From positions 1-56,516 of the forward strand of contig JAOADA010000008.1 in the NCBI GenBank assembly GCA_026417555.1: a stretch of 56,516 nucleotides of DNA. Reading direction: 5' to 3'. The translations under genes and the position numbers were made by a program. Of the stretch, positions 41,170-49,469 are shown in pieces (positions within the stretch are counted from its first letter, which is position 1; each line of letters begins with the position of its first letter). This DNA comes from Brevinematales bacterium (GTDB taxonomy: Bacteria > Spirochaetota > Brevinematia > Brevinematales > Thermospiraceae). The notes under the pieces were generated by a model. That model saw nothing but the letters and a program-made list of their open reading frames with translations, had not been told where the DNA came from and made no database searches.

Positions 41170-41198
41170 TTGACCCATCCCTCTTTTTATGCTATAAT
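41170..41198 (+). promoter_or_regulatory. Strong sigma-70-type promoter of the PadR gene
   Basis: TTGACC (41170-41175), 17-base spacer, perfect TATAAT (41193-41198), 38 bases before the ATG. Confidence 0.85.
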
Positions 41199-41236
41199 AC
41201 TCACATTCACTGGGGGCAAAAGAGAGGAGCACAATC

Positions 41237-41791
41237 ATGAAATATTCCAATGTGGAACTTATTATTTTACACCTCATTCACGAAAAGAAATCCCTCTCAG
41301 GGTATGAGATCAACCGTCTGGTGGAGGAACGGGGGTACAGAAACTGGGCAGAAATTGGCACTTCTTCTATCTACATCGGTCTTGAAAAGCTAGAAAACAA
41401 AGGGCTTGTGGTTTCCTCACTGGACACCCAAAAACAAGGCAAAGGTCCCCTTCCAAAAAAGTATACCCTGACCCCAGATGGAGAGAAAGCCCTTTTGGAG
41501 GAGATGCGCAAAGCCCTCACAGGAGAAGCCGATATTCCAGGGAGATTCACCATCGGCCTCTCAGGGCTCATCCTTTTTTCTATTGAGGAATCCATCGTCT
41601 ACCTCAATCAGAAAAAAGAGCAACTTGCCACTCACATTACTGCCCAAAAGGAGCAATGGGAAGCTATCGGTGGAAACAAAGCCCCTTTCCACGTGTGGGC
41701 ACTTTTTCGCCACACCACCTACATGCTTGAAAAAGAGCTCGAGTTTGTAGAACAACTCATCACAGATCTCAAAAACCTCTTGAAGACGTAA
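41237..41791 (+). CDS. PadR-family transcriptional regulator
   Basis: The 184-residue protein has the PadR winged helix at 1-85: ELIILHLIHEKKSLSGYEINRLVE, then TSSIYIGLEKLENKGLV (recognition helix region) and KYTLTPDGEKALLEEM. The C-terminal half (about 100-184) is a Vir_act_alpha_C-type coiled coil for dimerisation (KEQLATHITAQKEQWEAI). PadR proteins often repress a transporter gene nearby and respond to drugs or phenolics. The convergent MATE gene 29 bases downstream is a candidate target, but no operator was identified. Ribosome site GAGAGGAGC. Confidence 0.92.
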   Translation: MKYSNVELIILHLIHEKKSLSGYEINRLVEERGYRNWAEIGTSSIYIGLEKLENKGLVVSSLDTQKQGKGPLPKKYTLTPDGEKALLEEMRKALTGEADIPGRFTIGLSGLILFSIEESIVYLNQKKEQLATHITAQKEQWEAIGGNKAPFHVWALFRHTTYMLEKELEFVEQLITDLKNLLKT

Positions 41792-41820
41792 CTCATCAGA
41801 TTCTTTCCCCTCACAAAAAA

Positions 41821-43194
41821 CTAACGAAGTTCCTCTTCTGCCATGCTCACCGCAGGAGAGAGGGGGGGCTGTGTTTTCCATACTTCTCGGAAAAATACCC
41901 GGAAGAAAACCACCGCAAGCACCACCACGGTACACGTTAACCCCACCCATGCCCCTATCACCCCCCATTCAAGGAGAAAAATACCTACCCAGGCCAAGGG
42001 AAGCCAAAGAAAATAATCCAGTACCAATGCAACATTGCGGATGAGTGCTGTTTTCCCCAACCCTTCCAAACCCGCACGATAAGAAAGAAAAAGAGCATCA
42101 GCAATCTGATAAAGCGCCATAAAGCGCAAAAGCCTCGTGCTTGCCTCTACAAGTTCTTTATCCTGTGAAACAAGCCCTATCAAAACACCAGGAAAAAACC
42201 AATATGCCACCCCAATCACCCCCATAACAAAGGCATTGAGTTCTGCACCACGCTTCACTACACGACATGCTTCCTCGGGTTTACTCTGCCCTACAAAAAA
42301 ACTCACCTGTTGGGTGATCACGTTAGCCACTGCAATCCCCAACAGAAGGGAGATATCCTTGATTTTGAGTGCAATCTCATGAACAGCAACCGCCATCGTT
42401 CCCAATTTTGCAATCATGGTAACAAAGAGCGTCCAGGCAACAATTTCTATCAAATACGTCATCCCCATCGGCCAACCAACACGGGTAAACTCCTTCACAA
42501 AAGACCACGAAAAAAAACTCCCTTTTTCCTTATTCACGAGAGATTGCCACCCACACCCCACCATCAGAACAACATTCACCACCTGGGCAAAAAGCGTAGC
42601 AAAAGCTGCTCCCCGTACCCCAAGAGCAGGAAAAGGCCCTACCCCAAAGATCAGAAGCCAATTTCCTACAATATTTATTCCCACCACAAGATAAGAAAAA
42701 ACAGCCACAAGCATGTTCTTTTCCAGAGCAAGAAACACACGGTACCACAAAAGCGAGACTGTCCACACTCCTCCCCCCACTACACGAATAAAAAGATACT
42801 CCCGAGCAAGGCGAAGTACCGTCTCATCAGAACTCATAGTCCCCAGATACCACGAAAGAAAAGGAAAAGAAGCAAAAACTACCATTCCCAAGGCTAAAGA
42901 AACAATGGTAAGCGTCTCAACCGCTGTACGGAGTTTTGTGATGGCCTTTTGAGCCACCAAAGCTGGCAAAACAATCAATGCCGCCCCTAAAAAGCCCTCA
43001 ATCGGAGCAATCAGGAAGAAAAAAAGCGTATTGGCAAGACCAACAGCAGCCAAAGCCTCCCGTCCCAATCTCCCTACCATAACGACATCGACAACCCCCA
43101 ACACATGAAACGCCAAAAAACCAGCCATCACAGGGATAGCAAGGCGTACGACACGTTCGTATTCCCTCCACGGAATCCTCCACGCTACTCTCAC
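41821..43194 (-). CDS. MATE-family multidrug/sodium antiporter
   Basis: I start at GTG 43194, with AAAGGAGGAATC in front and a GTGA overlap with the recX stop. An ATG seven codons upstream has no site. The 457-residue protein has twelve TM helices in two halves, with MATE features such as LAIPVMAGFLAFHVLGVVDVVMVGRLGREALAAVGLANT (read in parts) and the second-half AVHEIALKIKDI. It would export cationic drugs or metabolites using sodium or protons. Last gene of LOG-recX-MATE; a PadR regulator converges on it. Confidence 0.92.
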   Translation of the reverse strand: MRVAWRIPWREYERVVRLAIPVMAGFLAFHVLGVVDVVMVGRLGREALAAVGLANTLFFFLIAPIEGFLGAALIVLPALVAQKAITKLRTAVETLTIVSLALGMVVFASFPFLSWYLGTMSSDETVLRLAREYLFIRVVGGGVWTVSLLWYRVFLALEKNMLVAVFSYLVVGINIVGNWLLIFGVGPFPALGVRGAAFATLFAQVVNVVLMVGCGWQSLVNKEKGSFFSWSFVKEFTRVGWPMGMTYLIEIVAWTLFVTMIAKLGTMAVAVHEIALKIKDISLLLGIAVANVITQQVSFFVGQSKPEEACRVVKRGAELNAFVMGVIGVAYWFFPGVLIGLVSQDKELVEASTRLLRFMALYQIADALFLSYRAGLEGLGKTALIRNVALVLDYFLWLPLAWVGIFLLEWGVIGAWVGLTCTVVVLAVVFFRVFFREVWKTQPPLSPAVSMAEEELR

Positions 43195-43643
43195 GATTCC
43201 TCCTTTGTTCTCCACACACGAACATAGTCCCTTGCCTTCTCATAGGGATATCCTCTCCTCACGAGAAGTGACACCAAATAAGCCTCATCCTTTTCACCCT
43301 TGTCTTTCTTGTGTAACAGTGCCCATACCACCTCTTTCTCGTTATATACCACCTCTGAAAGAGCCTGCTCAATCACCTCTTCAAGGATTCCTTTTCGACG
43401 AAGTTCTCGATGAATAGAAGCCAACGAAAGTCCCCGCGTCCTCAATCGTTCCTCCGCCCATTCTTTCGCAAGACGAAAATCATCAAACCATCCCTCTTTT
43501 TCGAGTTCAACAAGTGTATCAACTATCACTTCCTCTTCAAAACCCTGTCTGATCAAACGCCTTTTTACCTCCTCCCGAGAGCGGGGACGATACTTGAGAT
43601 AACGAAGAGCTACTTTTTTCGCAATGCTTTTTCTCTCAGGCAT
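43191..43643 (-). CDS. recX: RecX regulator of RecA
   Basis: Starting at ATG 43643 behind AGGGGAGA gives 150 residues, normal for RecX. Three-helix repeats are visible: ALRYLKYRPRSREEVKRRL (about 12-30), DTLVELEKEGWFDDFRLAKEW, RRKGILEEVIEQALSE, and a terminal RRGYPYEKARDYV. RecX modulates RecA filaments. recA is not in the window. It overlaps the LOG gene by 8 bases and the MATE gene by 4, so the three are probably translated in a chain. Confidence 0.9.
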   Translation of the reverse strand: MPERKSIAKKVALRYLKYRPRSREEVKRRLIRQGFEEEVIVDTLVELEKEGWFDDFRLAKEWAEERLRTRGLSLASIHRELRRKGILEEVIEQALSEVVYNEKEVVWALLHKKDKGEKDEAYLVSLLVRRGYPYEKARDYVRVWRTKEES

Positions 43644-44184
43644 GGATTCTCCCCTTGAGTTGTTCCCAGAGAAGATCGACATCCCCCTCTACCAAAAGAG
43701 AGCGCCGAAGAGACGCATCAATAAACCCCTCCTCAAGCATCATATCCAATTGTTTCAAAAATCCGTCAAAAAATCCCCGAAAATTCAAAAGAGCGATTTC
43801 TCCACGGTAGAGATCAAGCTTTTTCCAGGAAATAGCCTGACTCAGTTCTTCAAGGGTACCCACTCCTCCAGGAATAGCAATGACAGCGCGAGAAAGGGCA
43901 AGCATCTGACGCTTCCGCTCGTCAATATCACTTGTGATACGGAGCTCAGAGAGGGAGGGATAGGCTACCTCTATGTGCCGAAGAAACTCCGGCAAAATCC
44001 CTATCACCCTTCCATTGTGCTTCACCACTGTTTCAGCAAGCCTTCCCATCAAACCCACCGATGTCCCCCCATACACGAGCCCAACCCCATCTCTCACAAG
44101 ACGCTGCCCTAAAGCCTCCGCAATGTTCACATACATCGGATCCCTGCCCATTTGGGAACCACAAAATACCGTGACATAGTACAT
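43636..44184 (-). CDS. LOG-family nucleoside 5'-monophosphate phosphoribohydrolase
   Basis: The 182-residue protein has the lysine-decarboxylase-like/LOG signature PGGVGTLEEL (about 105-114), preceded by MLALSRAVIAI with the conserved Met-Arg region (DERKRQMLA), and GLVYGGTSVGLMG near the N-terminus. Members cleave ribose-5-phosphate from cytokinin or purine nucleotides. The true bacterial substrate is often AMP-like. First gene of the LOG-recX-MATE unit; start behind GCGGAGGAG. Confidence 0.9.
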   Translation of the reverse strand: MYYVTVFCGSQMGRDPMYVNIAEALGQRLVRDGVGLVYGGTSVGLMGRLAETVVKHNGRVIGILPEFLRHIEVAYPSLSELRITSDIDERKRQMLALSRAVIAIPGGVGTLEELSQAISWKKLDLYRGEIALLNFRGFFDGFLKQLDMMLEEGFIDASLRRSLLVEGDVDLLWEQLKGRIHA

Positions 44185-44304
44185 GTACTCCTCCGCTTTT
44201 CCAAGATCTGGTGTGTTTTTCGCATTTTTCCCTTTTTCCTTGCTTTCTCCTCACATCATTGAAAACAAGAGAGGCTCCCTCGCCCCCTTGAGGTTTGGTT
44301 CTTC

Positions 44305-46770
44305 TTAGATAAAGAGGTTGGTATCTGCTCTCTCCGCCGTCTCAAGGTAAGTCGCCACTCCCCCTACCTCAATCCCATCAATCAGTTCTTCCCGGCGGAT
44401 CCCCATGAGATCCATAGACATCTGACACGCTATCAACCGTGCTCCTCCAGCAATGGCGCTCTGAATCATCGTTTCCAGAGTATCAACCCTCTTTCGTCTC
44501 ATCAGAAACCGGATCATACGAGGTCCGATACCCCACATATTCATTTTTGAGAGAGGAAGTTTGGTACTCCCCCGTGGAAGCATCCAACCAAACATTGTTT
44601 CAATGAGGTTTTTCTTAAGACCTCGGACTTTTTTTGTTTTACGAAGAATTGTCAGTCCCCAGAATGTGAAAAACATGGTCACTTTGCGTCCCATGGCAAG
44701 GGCTCCATTGGCGATAATAAAACTGGCAATAGCCTTGTCAAGATCTCCATCAAAGACAATAATTGTCTTCTCATTCCCACTGGAAATCACTTGACTTCCC
44801 GGGATATTGTCCTCTCCCTTGACAATCTTGGCATGGACAATCCCCTTTTCGAGAGAGAGACTCTCCACACGGTTTCCTGTTGCCTTGGCCCAGGCCCCCA
44901 CATCATTGTAGAAACCAGGATCACTGGCAAGAACCTCCAAGGTGTCCCCCGGACGAAGCTTATCGATCTCTTGTTTCACCCGCGAGATAGGACCAGGACA
45001 CTGAAGCCCGCACACATCAAGTTTCACTGTCTTTGAAGGAAATGAAACCTGCAAAGGTATTGAATGGACCCCTGTATCTACGCCTTCCTCGAAATGCCCA
45101 TCGGTTGATGATTGTTTTTTCATCACCGCACTATACGTGAGATATCCACCACTGAGGTTATATACCTCCTTCCATCCGGCTTGAACAAGAATGCGGCTCG
45201 CAATATACCCACGAAGCCCAACCCGACAATAGACAAAAATTTTCTTGTTTCGAGGAATTTCAGAAAGTCTTTCCCGGAGATGATCCACAGGGATATTCAC
45301 TGCCCCAGGAATAGCCCCCGATGCAAACTCTTGTGGCGTACGTACATCAAGAAGAAAAACTCCATCGCCCTTCAGTTTTTCCATGGTTTTATAATCAATA
45401 GTTTTTACCAGTCCAGAGAGAACATTCTCGGCCATAAATCCCACCATATTCACAGGATCCTTGGCTGAAGAAAACGGAGGGGCATAGGCATGGTCCCAAT
45501 CTGTCAGATCATAGATTGTGGCCTCTTTGAGAAGAGCCATGGCAAGCACATCCACACGTTTATCTACCCCATCGTAACCAACTGCCTGGGCCCCAAGGAT
45601 TTTTCCATCGGTAGGAGAAAAGAGAAGCTTGAGACTCAGCTGAGTTGCCCCTGGATAATACCCCGCATGGTGTCCCCCATGATAAATCACGCTCGTAAAA
45701 GGAACCCCAGCCATCTCAAGGGACTTTTCGTTTGCCCCAGTAGTAGCCACTGTGAGGTCAAATACCTTGGCAATCGCTGTCGCAAAATCCCCTTTGTAGG
45801 GCTTAGTATGCCCTAACACCAGGTTATCTGCCACAAGCCTCCCCTGCTGGTTTGCCGGCCAGGCAAGAGGAAGAGATTGAATCTTTCCCGTTACCCTGTG
45901 GCGGATCTCAATAGCATCCCCAATGGCATAGATATCAGGATCAGAGGTCTGAAGATATTCGTTCACCTGGATACCACGATCTCCTAACGCAAGCCCAGCC
46001 TGAGAAGCCAATCTCGTTTCAGGCTTGACCCCTATAGACATAATCACAACATCTGCCCGAATCTCCCTGCCACTCTTCAGTTTCACCACCACCTCAGAAC
46101 CCTCTCGACGAAATCCCTCCGCTGCTTCTTCTAAGAAAAGAGCCACCCCCTTCGAGCGAAGATGATCATGCACCAGTGCTGCCATCTCAAAGTCAATCAC
46201 AACCATCACTTGGGGAGCTAATTCCACAAGAGTCACCTGAAAACCAGCATGGTGAAGATTTTCGGCCATTTCCAATCCAATAAATCCCCCACCAATCACC
46301 ACAGCCCGTTTATGTGGTTTAACAATAGCCTGAATATACTCTTTCAACCGGAGGGTATCCTCAACCGATCGCAAGGTAAAAATACCCTCCTCTTCTATAC
46401 CAGGCAAGGGGGGACGAACAGGTTCTGCCCCTGGGGAAAGAACAAGCTTGTCATACGGTTCTGTGAACTCTTGCCCTGTCATCAGATTTTTCACACGGAC
46501 ACGTTTCTTCTCTCTCTCAATAGCAAGGACCTCATGTTTCACCAACACCTTTACTCGAAAACGGTTATAAAAAGCTTCTGGCGTTTGAAGAAAAAGCTTT
46601 TCCTTGTCGGTGATCACATCCCCAATATAGTAGGGAAGCCCACAATTCGCATAGGAGATATACCCTCCTTTTTCAAAGACTGTGATATCCGCCGTCTCAT
46701 CAAGCCTCCGTAGTCTGGCTGCTGCTGACATTCCCCCGGCTACCCCACCCACAATAACATACTTTGCCAT
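44305..46770 (-). CDS. Four-domain CoA-disulfide reductase-rhodanese-TusA-DsrE2 fusion
   Basis: An 821-residue protein. Residues 1-445 are a CoA-disulfide/persulfide reductase: FAD motif VGGVAGG (7-13), redox Cys43 in SYANCGLPYY, NAD motif VIGGGFIGLEMA (158-169) and SDPDIYAIGDA. Residues 455-550 are a rhodanese with active Cys515 (VYCRVGLRG). Residues 580-650 are TusA-like with CGLQCPGP (587-594; Cys591 in CPxP). Residues 667-821 are DsrE2-like (VFDGDLDKAIASFIIANGA, LIACQMSMD). All parts keep their key cysteines, so persulfide sulfur could pass among the domains. Likely roles are reduction of CoA persulfides or polysulfide and delivery of sulfane sulfur. It has its own promoter (46813-46841). 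Similar fusions are known in anaerobes. Confidence 0.93.
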   Translation of the reverse strand: MAKYVIVGGVAGGMSAAARLRRLDETADITVFEKGGYISYANCGLPYYIGDVITDKEKLFLQTPEAFYNRFRVKVLVKHEVLAIEREKKRVRVKNLMTGQEFTEPYDKLVLSPGAEPVRPPLPGIEEEGIFTLRSVEDTLRLKEYIQAIVKPHKRAVVIGGGFIGLEMAENLHHAGFQVTLVELAPQVMVVIDFEMAALVHDHLRSKGVALFLEEAAEGFRREGSEVVVKLKSGREIRADVVIMSIGVKPETRLASQAGLALGDRGIQVNEYLQTSDPDIYAIGDAIEIRHRVTGKIQSLPLAWPANQQGRLVADNLVLGHTKPYKGDFATAIAKVFDLTVATTGANEKSLEMAGVPFTSVIYHGGHHAGYYPGATQLSLKLLFSPTDGKILGAQAVGYDGVDKRVDVLAMALLKEATIYDLTDWDHAYAPPFSSAKDPVNMVGFMAENVLSGLVKTIDYKTMEKLKGDGVFLLDVRTPQEFASGAIPGAVNIPVDHLRERLSEIPRNKKIFVYCRVGLRGYIASRILVQAGWKEVYNLSGGYLTYSAVMKKQSSTDGHFEEGVDTGVHSIPLQVSFPSKTVKLDVCGLQCPGPISRVKQEIDKLRPGDTLEVLASDPGFYNDVGAWAKATGNRVESLSLEKGIVHAKIVKGEDNIPGSQVISSGNEKTIIVFDGDLDKAIASFIIANGALAMGRKVTMFFTFWGLTILRKTKKVRGLKKNLIETMFGWMLPRGSTKLPLSKMNMWGIGPRMIRFLMRRKRVDTLETMIQSAIAGGARLIACQMSMDLMGIRREELIDGIEVGGVATYLETAERADTNLFI

Positions 46771-46812
46771 AGGCTACTCCTTTGTGCCTTGTATCGGCAC
46801 CTGTTTGGTAAA

Positions 46813-46841
46813 AGTATACATCTTTTCAGGCTTTTTGGCAA
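46813..46841 (-). promoter_or_regulatory. Sigma-70-type promoter of the CoA-disulfide reductase fusion gene
   Basis: Read on the minus strand: TTGCCA (46841-46836), 17-base spacer, TATACT (46818-46813), about 43 bases before the ATG. Confidence 0.78.
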
Positions 46842-46864
46842 GGAAAGAACGCATTAATATATAC

Positions 46865-46888
46865 TTATATGATTATTTTTTCATATAA
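46865..46888. repeat. Inverted repeat upstream of the CoA-disulfide reductase promoter
   Basis: TTATATGA (46865-46872) and TCATATAA (46881-46888) form perfect 8-base arms with an 8-base spacer. It is 24 bases upstream of the -35 box. An activator site or an AT-rich hairpin between two same-strand genes are both possible. Confidence 0.45.
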
Positions 46889-46982
46889 AAAACGATTATG
46901 TGACATTTTCCAAAAAGCACGCAAAAACTCTCTTGTCAGTAAAAAATCTGCTCCTACAATGAGGTCACTCTTGGGAGATCTC

Positions 46983-47282
46983 TTATTCTATGGCGATAAA
47001 TACAAGCCTCACCAGCGGCACACCATCCTCCCTTTTGGCTACTTCTTCATAGTGAAAATATACCCTCAGCCTATGGACCTTGAGGGCAGGAGAAAGGTTG
47101 AGGGGCACAAGCCGTCTCCCTTCACTATCAACAAGTTGCCATTCCCCTCCCCCCTTCCCAGAAACGAATAGCACATAACCAGAGTCTTTTTTGGCCTCTG
47201 GAAGAGGGGACATTGGTCGAGTAGGTTTGGCACATCCTATCACCATCCCTATGATAACCAAAAACCACACATGTTTTGTCAC
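46983..47282 (-). CDS. Small lipoprotein, unknown
   Basis: I start at GTG 47282 behind GGGAGGTAAC. The 99-residue product begins VTKHVWFLVIIGMVIGCAKP, a lipoprotein signal with lipobox MVIGC (Cys about 17). The mature part is a short Pro-rich linker and a beta-rich domain (YVLFVSGKGGGEWQLVD, LRVYFHYEEV). I recognise no family. It follows pcm on the same strand by 42 bases. Confidence 0.72.
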   Translation of the reverse strand: MTKHVWFLVIIGMVIGCAKPTRPMSPLPEAKKDSGYVLFVSGKGGGEWQLVDSEGRRLVPLNLSPALKVHRLRVYFHYEEVAKREDGVPLVRLVFIAIE

Positions 47283-47324
47283 TGTTACCTCCCTTTTTTT
47301 TATCGACACCACAAAGACCCTTCT

Positions 47325-47969
47325 TCAACGCGAATCTTTGGTGTATTCCGGCGAAGGAACCATCGGGACAAAAATCACATCACAGAGATACTCTTCTTGC
47401 CAGTGTTTCTCCCCTGTTCGGGTGTACCGTATGAGACGTTGATACCCCACACCCACAGGAGCCACAATCTTTCCTCCTATTTTTACCTGTTCCAAAAGAG
47501 ATCGAGGAAGGTGTGGAGGAGCGGCTGTGAGCAGTATCCTATCAAAAGGCGCTTCATCTCTCCATCCCTGATACCCATCTCCGAGAAGGCACACTACATG
47601 AGGATAGTCCTTGAGATTTTCCTTCGCCTGCTTCCAAAGGGGTTCGATCCTTTCTATAGTAAAGACCATCGAAGCCAAGAGACTTAAAATCGCCGCTTGA
47701 TATCCTGATCCCGTGCCGATCTCAAGGACCTTGTGATCCTTTTGCACATCAAGCGCCTCTGTCATGAGGGCTACAATATAGGGCTGAGAGATTGTCTGTC
47801 CATAACCGATGGACAGAGGATAGTCCTCATACGCCTGAGAACGAAGAGAAGGGGGAACAAAAAGATGTCGAGGAACACGAGAGAGAGCCTCTAGAACACG
47901 AGGATCCCGCACTCCTCTTGCTACTATTTGATGCTCAATCATCGCCTTGAGGGACATTTCATAAGACAC
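47325..47969 (-). CDS. pcm: Protein-L-isoaspartate O-methyltransferase
   Basis: PCMT methylates isoaspartyl residues of aged proteins with AdoMet, starting their repair. The 214-residue protein has VPRHLFVPP, the substrate loop YGQTISQPYIVALMTEAL (about 55-72), the AdoMet motif VLEIGTGSGYQAAIL (about 80-94) and a C-terminal IVAPVG. The start is GTG 47969 with AGGAGGG seven bases in front. tRNA-Pro lies 24 bases upstream on the same strand, and the two may share the promoter at 48095-48123. Confidence 0.95.
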   Translation of the reverse strand: MSYEMSLKAMIEHQIVARGVRDPRVLEALSRVPRHLFVPPSLRSQAYEDYPLSIGYGQTISQPYIVALMTEALDVQKDHKVLEIGTGSGYQAAILSLLASMVFTIERIEPLWKQAKENLKDYPHVVCLLGDGYQGWRDEAPFDRILLTAAPPHLPRSLLEQVKIGGKIVAPVGVGYQRLIRYTRTGEKHWQEEYLCDVIFVPMVPSPEYTKDSR

Positions 47970-47993
47970 TCTCGTCCCTCCTTACAAGAAAAT

Positions 47994-48069
47994 TCGGGGT
48001 GGCCAGATTTGAACTGGCGGCCCCTACCACCCCAAGGTAGTGCGCTAAACCGGACTGCGCTACACCCCG
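47994..48069 (-). tRNA. tRNA-Pro (anticodon GGG)
   Basis: A 76-base cloverleaf on the minus strand. Acceptor CGGGGTG pairs with CACCCCG, discriminator A, and the D stem is GCGC/GCGC. Anticodon stem CTACC/GGTAG carries loop TTGGGGT, giving anticodon GGG, and the T stem is GCCAG/CTGGC with TTCAAAT. CCA is not encoded. It reads codons CCC and CCU. Confidence 0.97.
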
Positions 48070-48094
48070 AATCTTTCCTCTTCAAGAGAATATT

Positions 48095-48123
48095 ATTATA
48101 GGGAAAGGAAAGAAAAAAGTCAA
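48095..48123 (-). promoter_or_regulatory. Promoter of the tRNA-Pro-pcm unit
   Basis: Read on the minus strand: TTGACT (48123-48118), 17-base spacer, perfect TATAAT (48100-48095). The -35 box covers the stop codon of mtaB. Confidence 0.82.
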
Positions 48124-49361
48124 CTTTTTTCAGCACGTAGTGAAATAGCCCCTTGATACACCCAAGTATCACAAGGCACTACTGAAACAAAAGTATTGGG
48201 AGCAAAAACCCCTTGTATTTTCGTATAAAGGTAATGTTCCGTATACCCATAAGAAAATTCGCCATCATGTTCCTCAACCAATACTGTGGCCTCTCTCCCA
48301 AGGAGGGTATCCTTCACCCACTTCTCTGCCGTCGATAGTACCACTCTCTCCAAGTCATGAAGACGCGCCTTTTTCACCTCTTCACTAAGCTGCTTCTGTG
48401 TGGCTGCCCATGTTCCCGCCCGTGGAGAATACGAAAAAAGATGAACACGACTAAAAGCCACGTGCTGAACAAGCCTTTTGGTCTGTTCAAATTCCTCATC
48501 CGTCTCCCCAGGAAAACCCACAATAATGTCTGTGGTCAAAGAAACATCCTGGCGTGTCTCTCGAATACGAGCACACAACTGTCGAAAATCCTCTACTCTA
48601 TACCGCCGACGCATCCGCTCCAACACCGTATCACTCCCCGATTGAAGAGAAAGGTGAAGGTGGGGAGTCATCTTGGGATGAGAGAGTACCTCCAAAAGCC
48701 CATCCTCCCATTGATCAGGCTGAAGAGATGAGAGCCTCACTCGATACTCTCCCGACAAAGCGACGAGTTCCTGGACAAGCGCAGACAAACCCTTTTCCCC
48801 ATCTTTATAGTCGCTGATATTGACTCCTGTGAGAACAATCTCCCGATACCCACGTTCCACAAGGTTTTTCGCCCGTCTTATGACCTCTTCGGCCACAAGA
48901 GAACGGCTTCTCCCCCGTCCATAGGGAATTTTACAATAACTACAAAACCGATTACATCCATCTTGGATCTTCACATAGGCACGTGTCCTCTCGTATTCCA
49001 CCACAAGGGGAAAATCCTCCTTCTCCCCCACAAACGACTCAAGGAGAAGAGAGGGGAGAGTAAACTTCTCCTCATTCGGCACAACCATATCCGCCAAACC
49101 TCTTCTCTGGATCTCCTCCCCATCTGTGGTAGCATAACAGCCGGTAACCACAACCCTTTTCCCCAACTTTTTAGCCTGTTTCATATAAGAGCGAGACTTG
49201 CTATCTGCCGTATTGGTTACCGTACAGGTATTGACAATCACCAGATCTGCCTCTTCCATCTCATGTACAACCTCAAGGCCACTTTCTTTCAATCTCTGGC
49301 TCAAGGCACTAGATTCACATTGATTGAGTTTACACCCTACTGTGATAAGAGCGACCTTCAC
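48120..49361 (-). CDS. mtaB: tRNA t6A37 C2-methylthiotransferase
   Basis: MtaB is a radical-SAM enzyme that converts t6A37 to ms2t6A in tRNAs. The 413-residue protein has the MTTase N-domain with VGCKLNQCES (8-17), VNTCTVTN (about 44-51) and VTGCYA supplying one Fe-S cluster. The radical-SAM motif is CNRFCSYCKIPYGRGRSRS (about 135-153), followed by a TRAM-like C-terminus (VLVEEHDGEFSYGYTEHYL). The short length and GCKLNQ start fit MtaB rather than MiaB or RimO. Start is GTG 49361 behind GGAGGAGG. Confidence 0.93.
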   Translation of the reverse strand: MKVALITVGCKLNQCESSALSQRLKESGLEVVHEMEEADLVIVNTCTVTNTADSKSRSYMKQAKKLGKRVVVTGCYATTDGEEIQRRGLADMVVPNEEKFTLPSLLLESFVGEKEDFPLVVEYERTRAYVKIQDGCNRFCSYCKIPYGRGRSRSLVAEEVIRRAKNLVERGYREIVLTGVNISDYKDGEKGLSALVQELVALSGEYRVRLSSLQPDQWEDGLLEVLSHPKMTPHLHLSLQSGSDTVLERMRRRYRVEDFRQLCARIRETRQDVSLTTDIIVGFPGETDEEFEQTKRLVQHVAFSRVHLFSYSPRAGTWAATQKQLSEEVKKARLHDLERVVLSTAEKWVKDTLLGREATVLVEEHDGEFSYGYTEHYLYTKIQGVFAPNTFVSVVPCDTWVYQGAISLRAEKS

Positions 49362-49420
49362 ACCCCTCCTCCCTATCTAAAAGCTCTCGAAATCTCGTCA
49401 CGAAACAACCCTCTCTTCTC

Positions 49421-49453
49421 AAAAAAGATCCCCCCACCTGGCGTGGGGGGATC
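49421..49453 (-). terminator. Strong terminator of the manC-OMP-lipoprotein unit
   Basis: An 11-base perfect GC-rich stem (49427-49437 with 49443-49453; core GATCCCCCCAC) and a 5-base loop. On the minus strand it is followed by a six-T run. It lies 17 bases past the lipoprotein stop. Confidence 0.92.
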
Positions 49454-49469
49454 CTTCTTGTCTCCTCAA

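Larger units (their letters stand above)
40816..41236. other. 421-base intergenic region
   Basis: It contains the hairpin at 40927-40945 and the strong promoter at 41170-41198 for the PadR gene. Between them (about 40950-41165) I see no gene with a ribosome site, no tRNA and no repeated unit. Frames crossing it on either strand look like chance. Confidence 0.6.
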
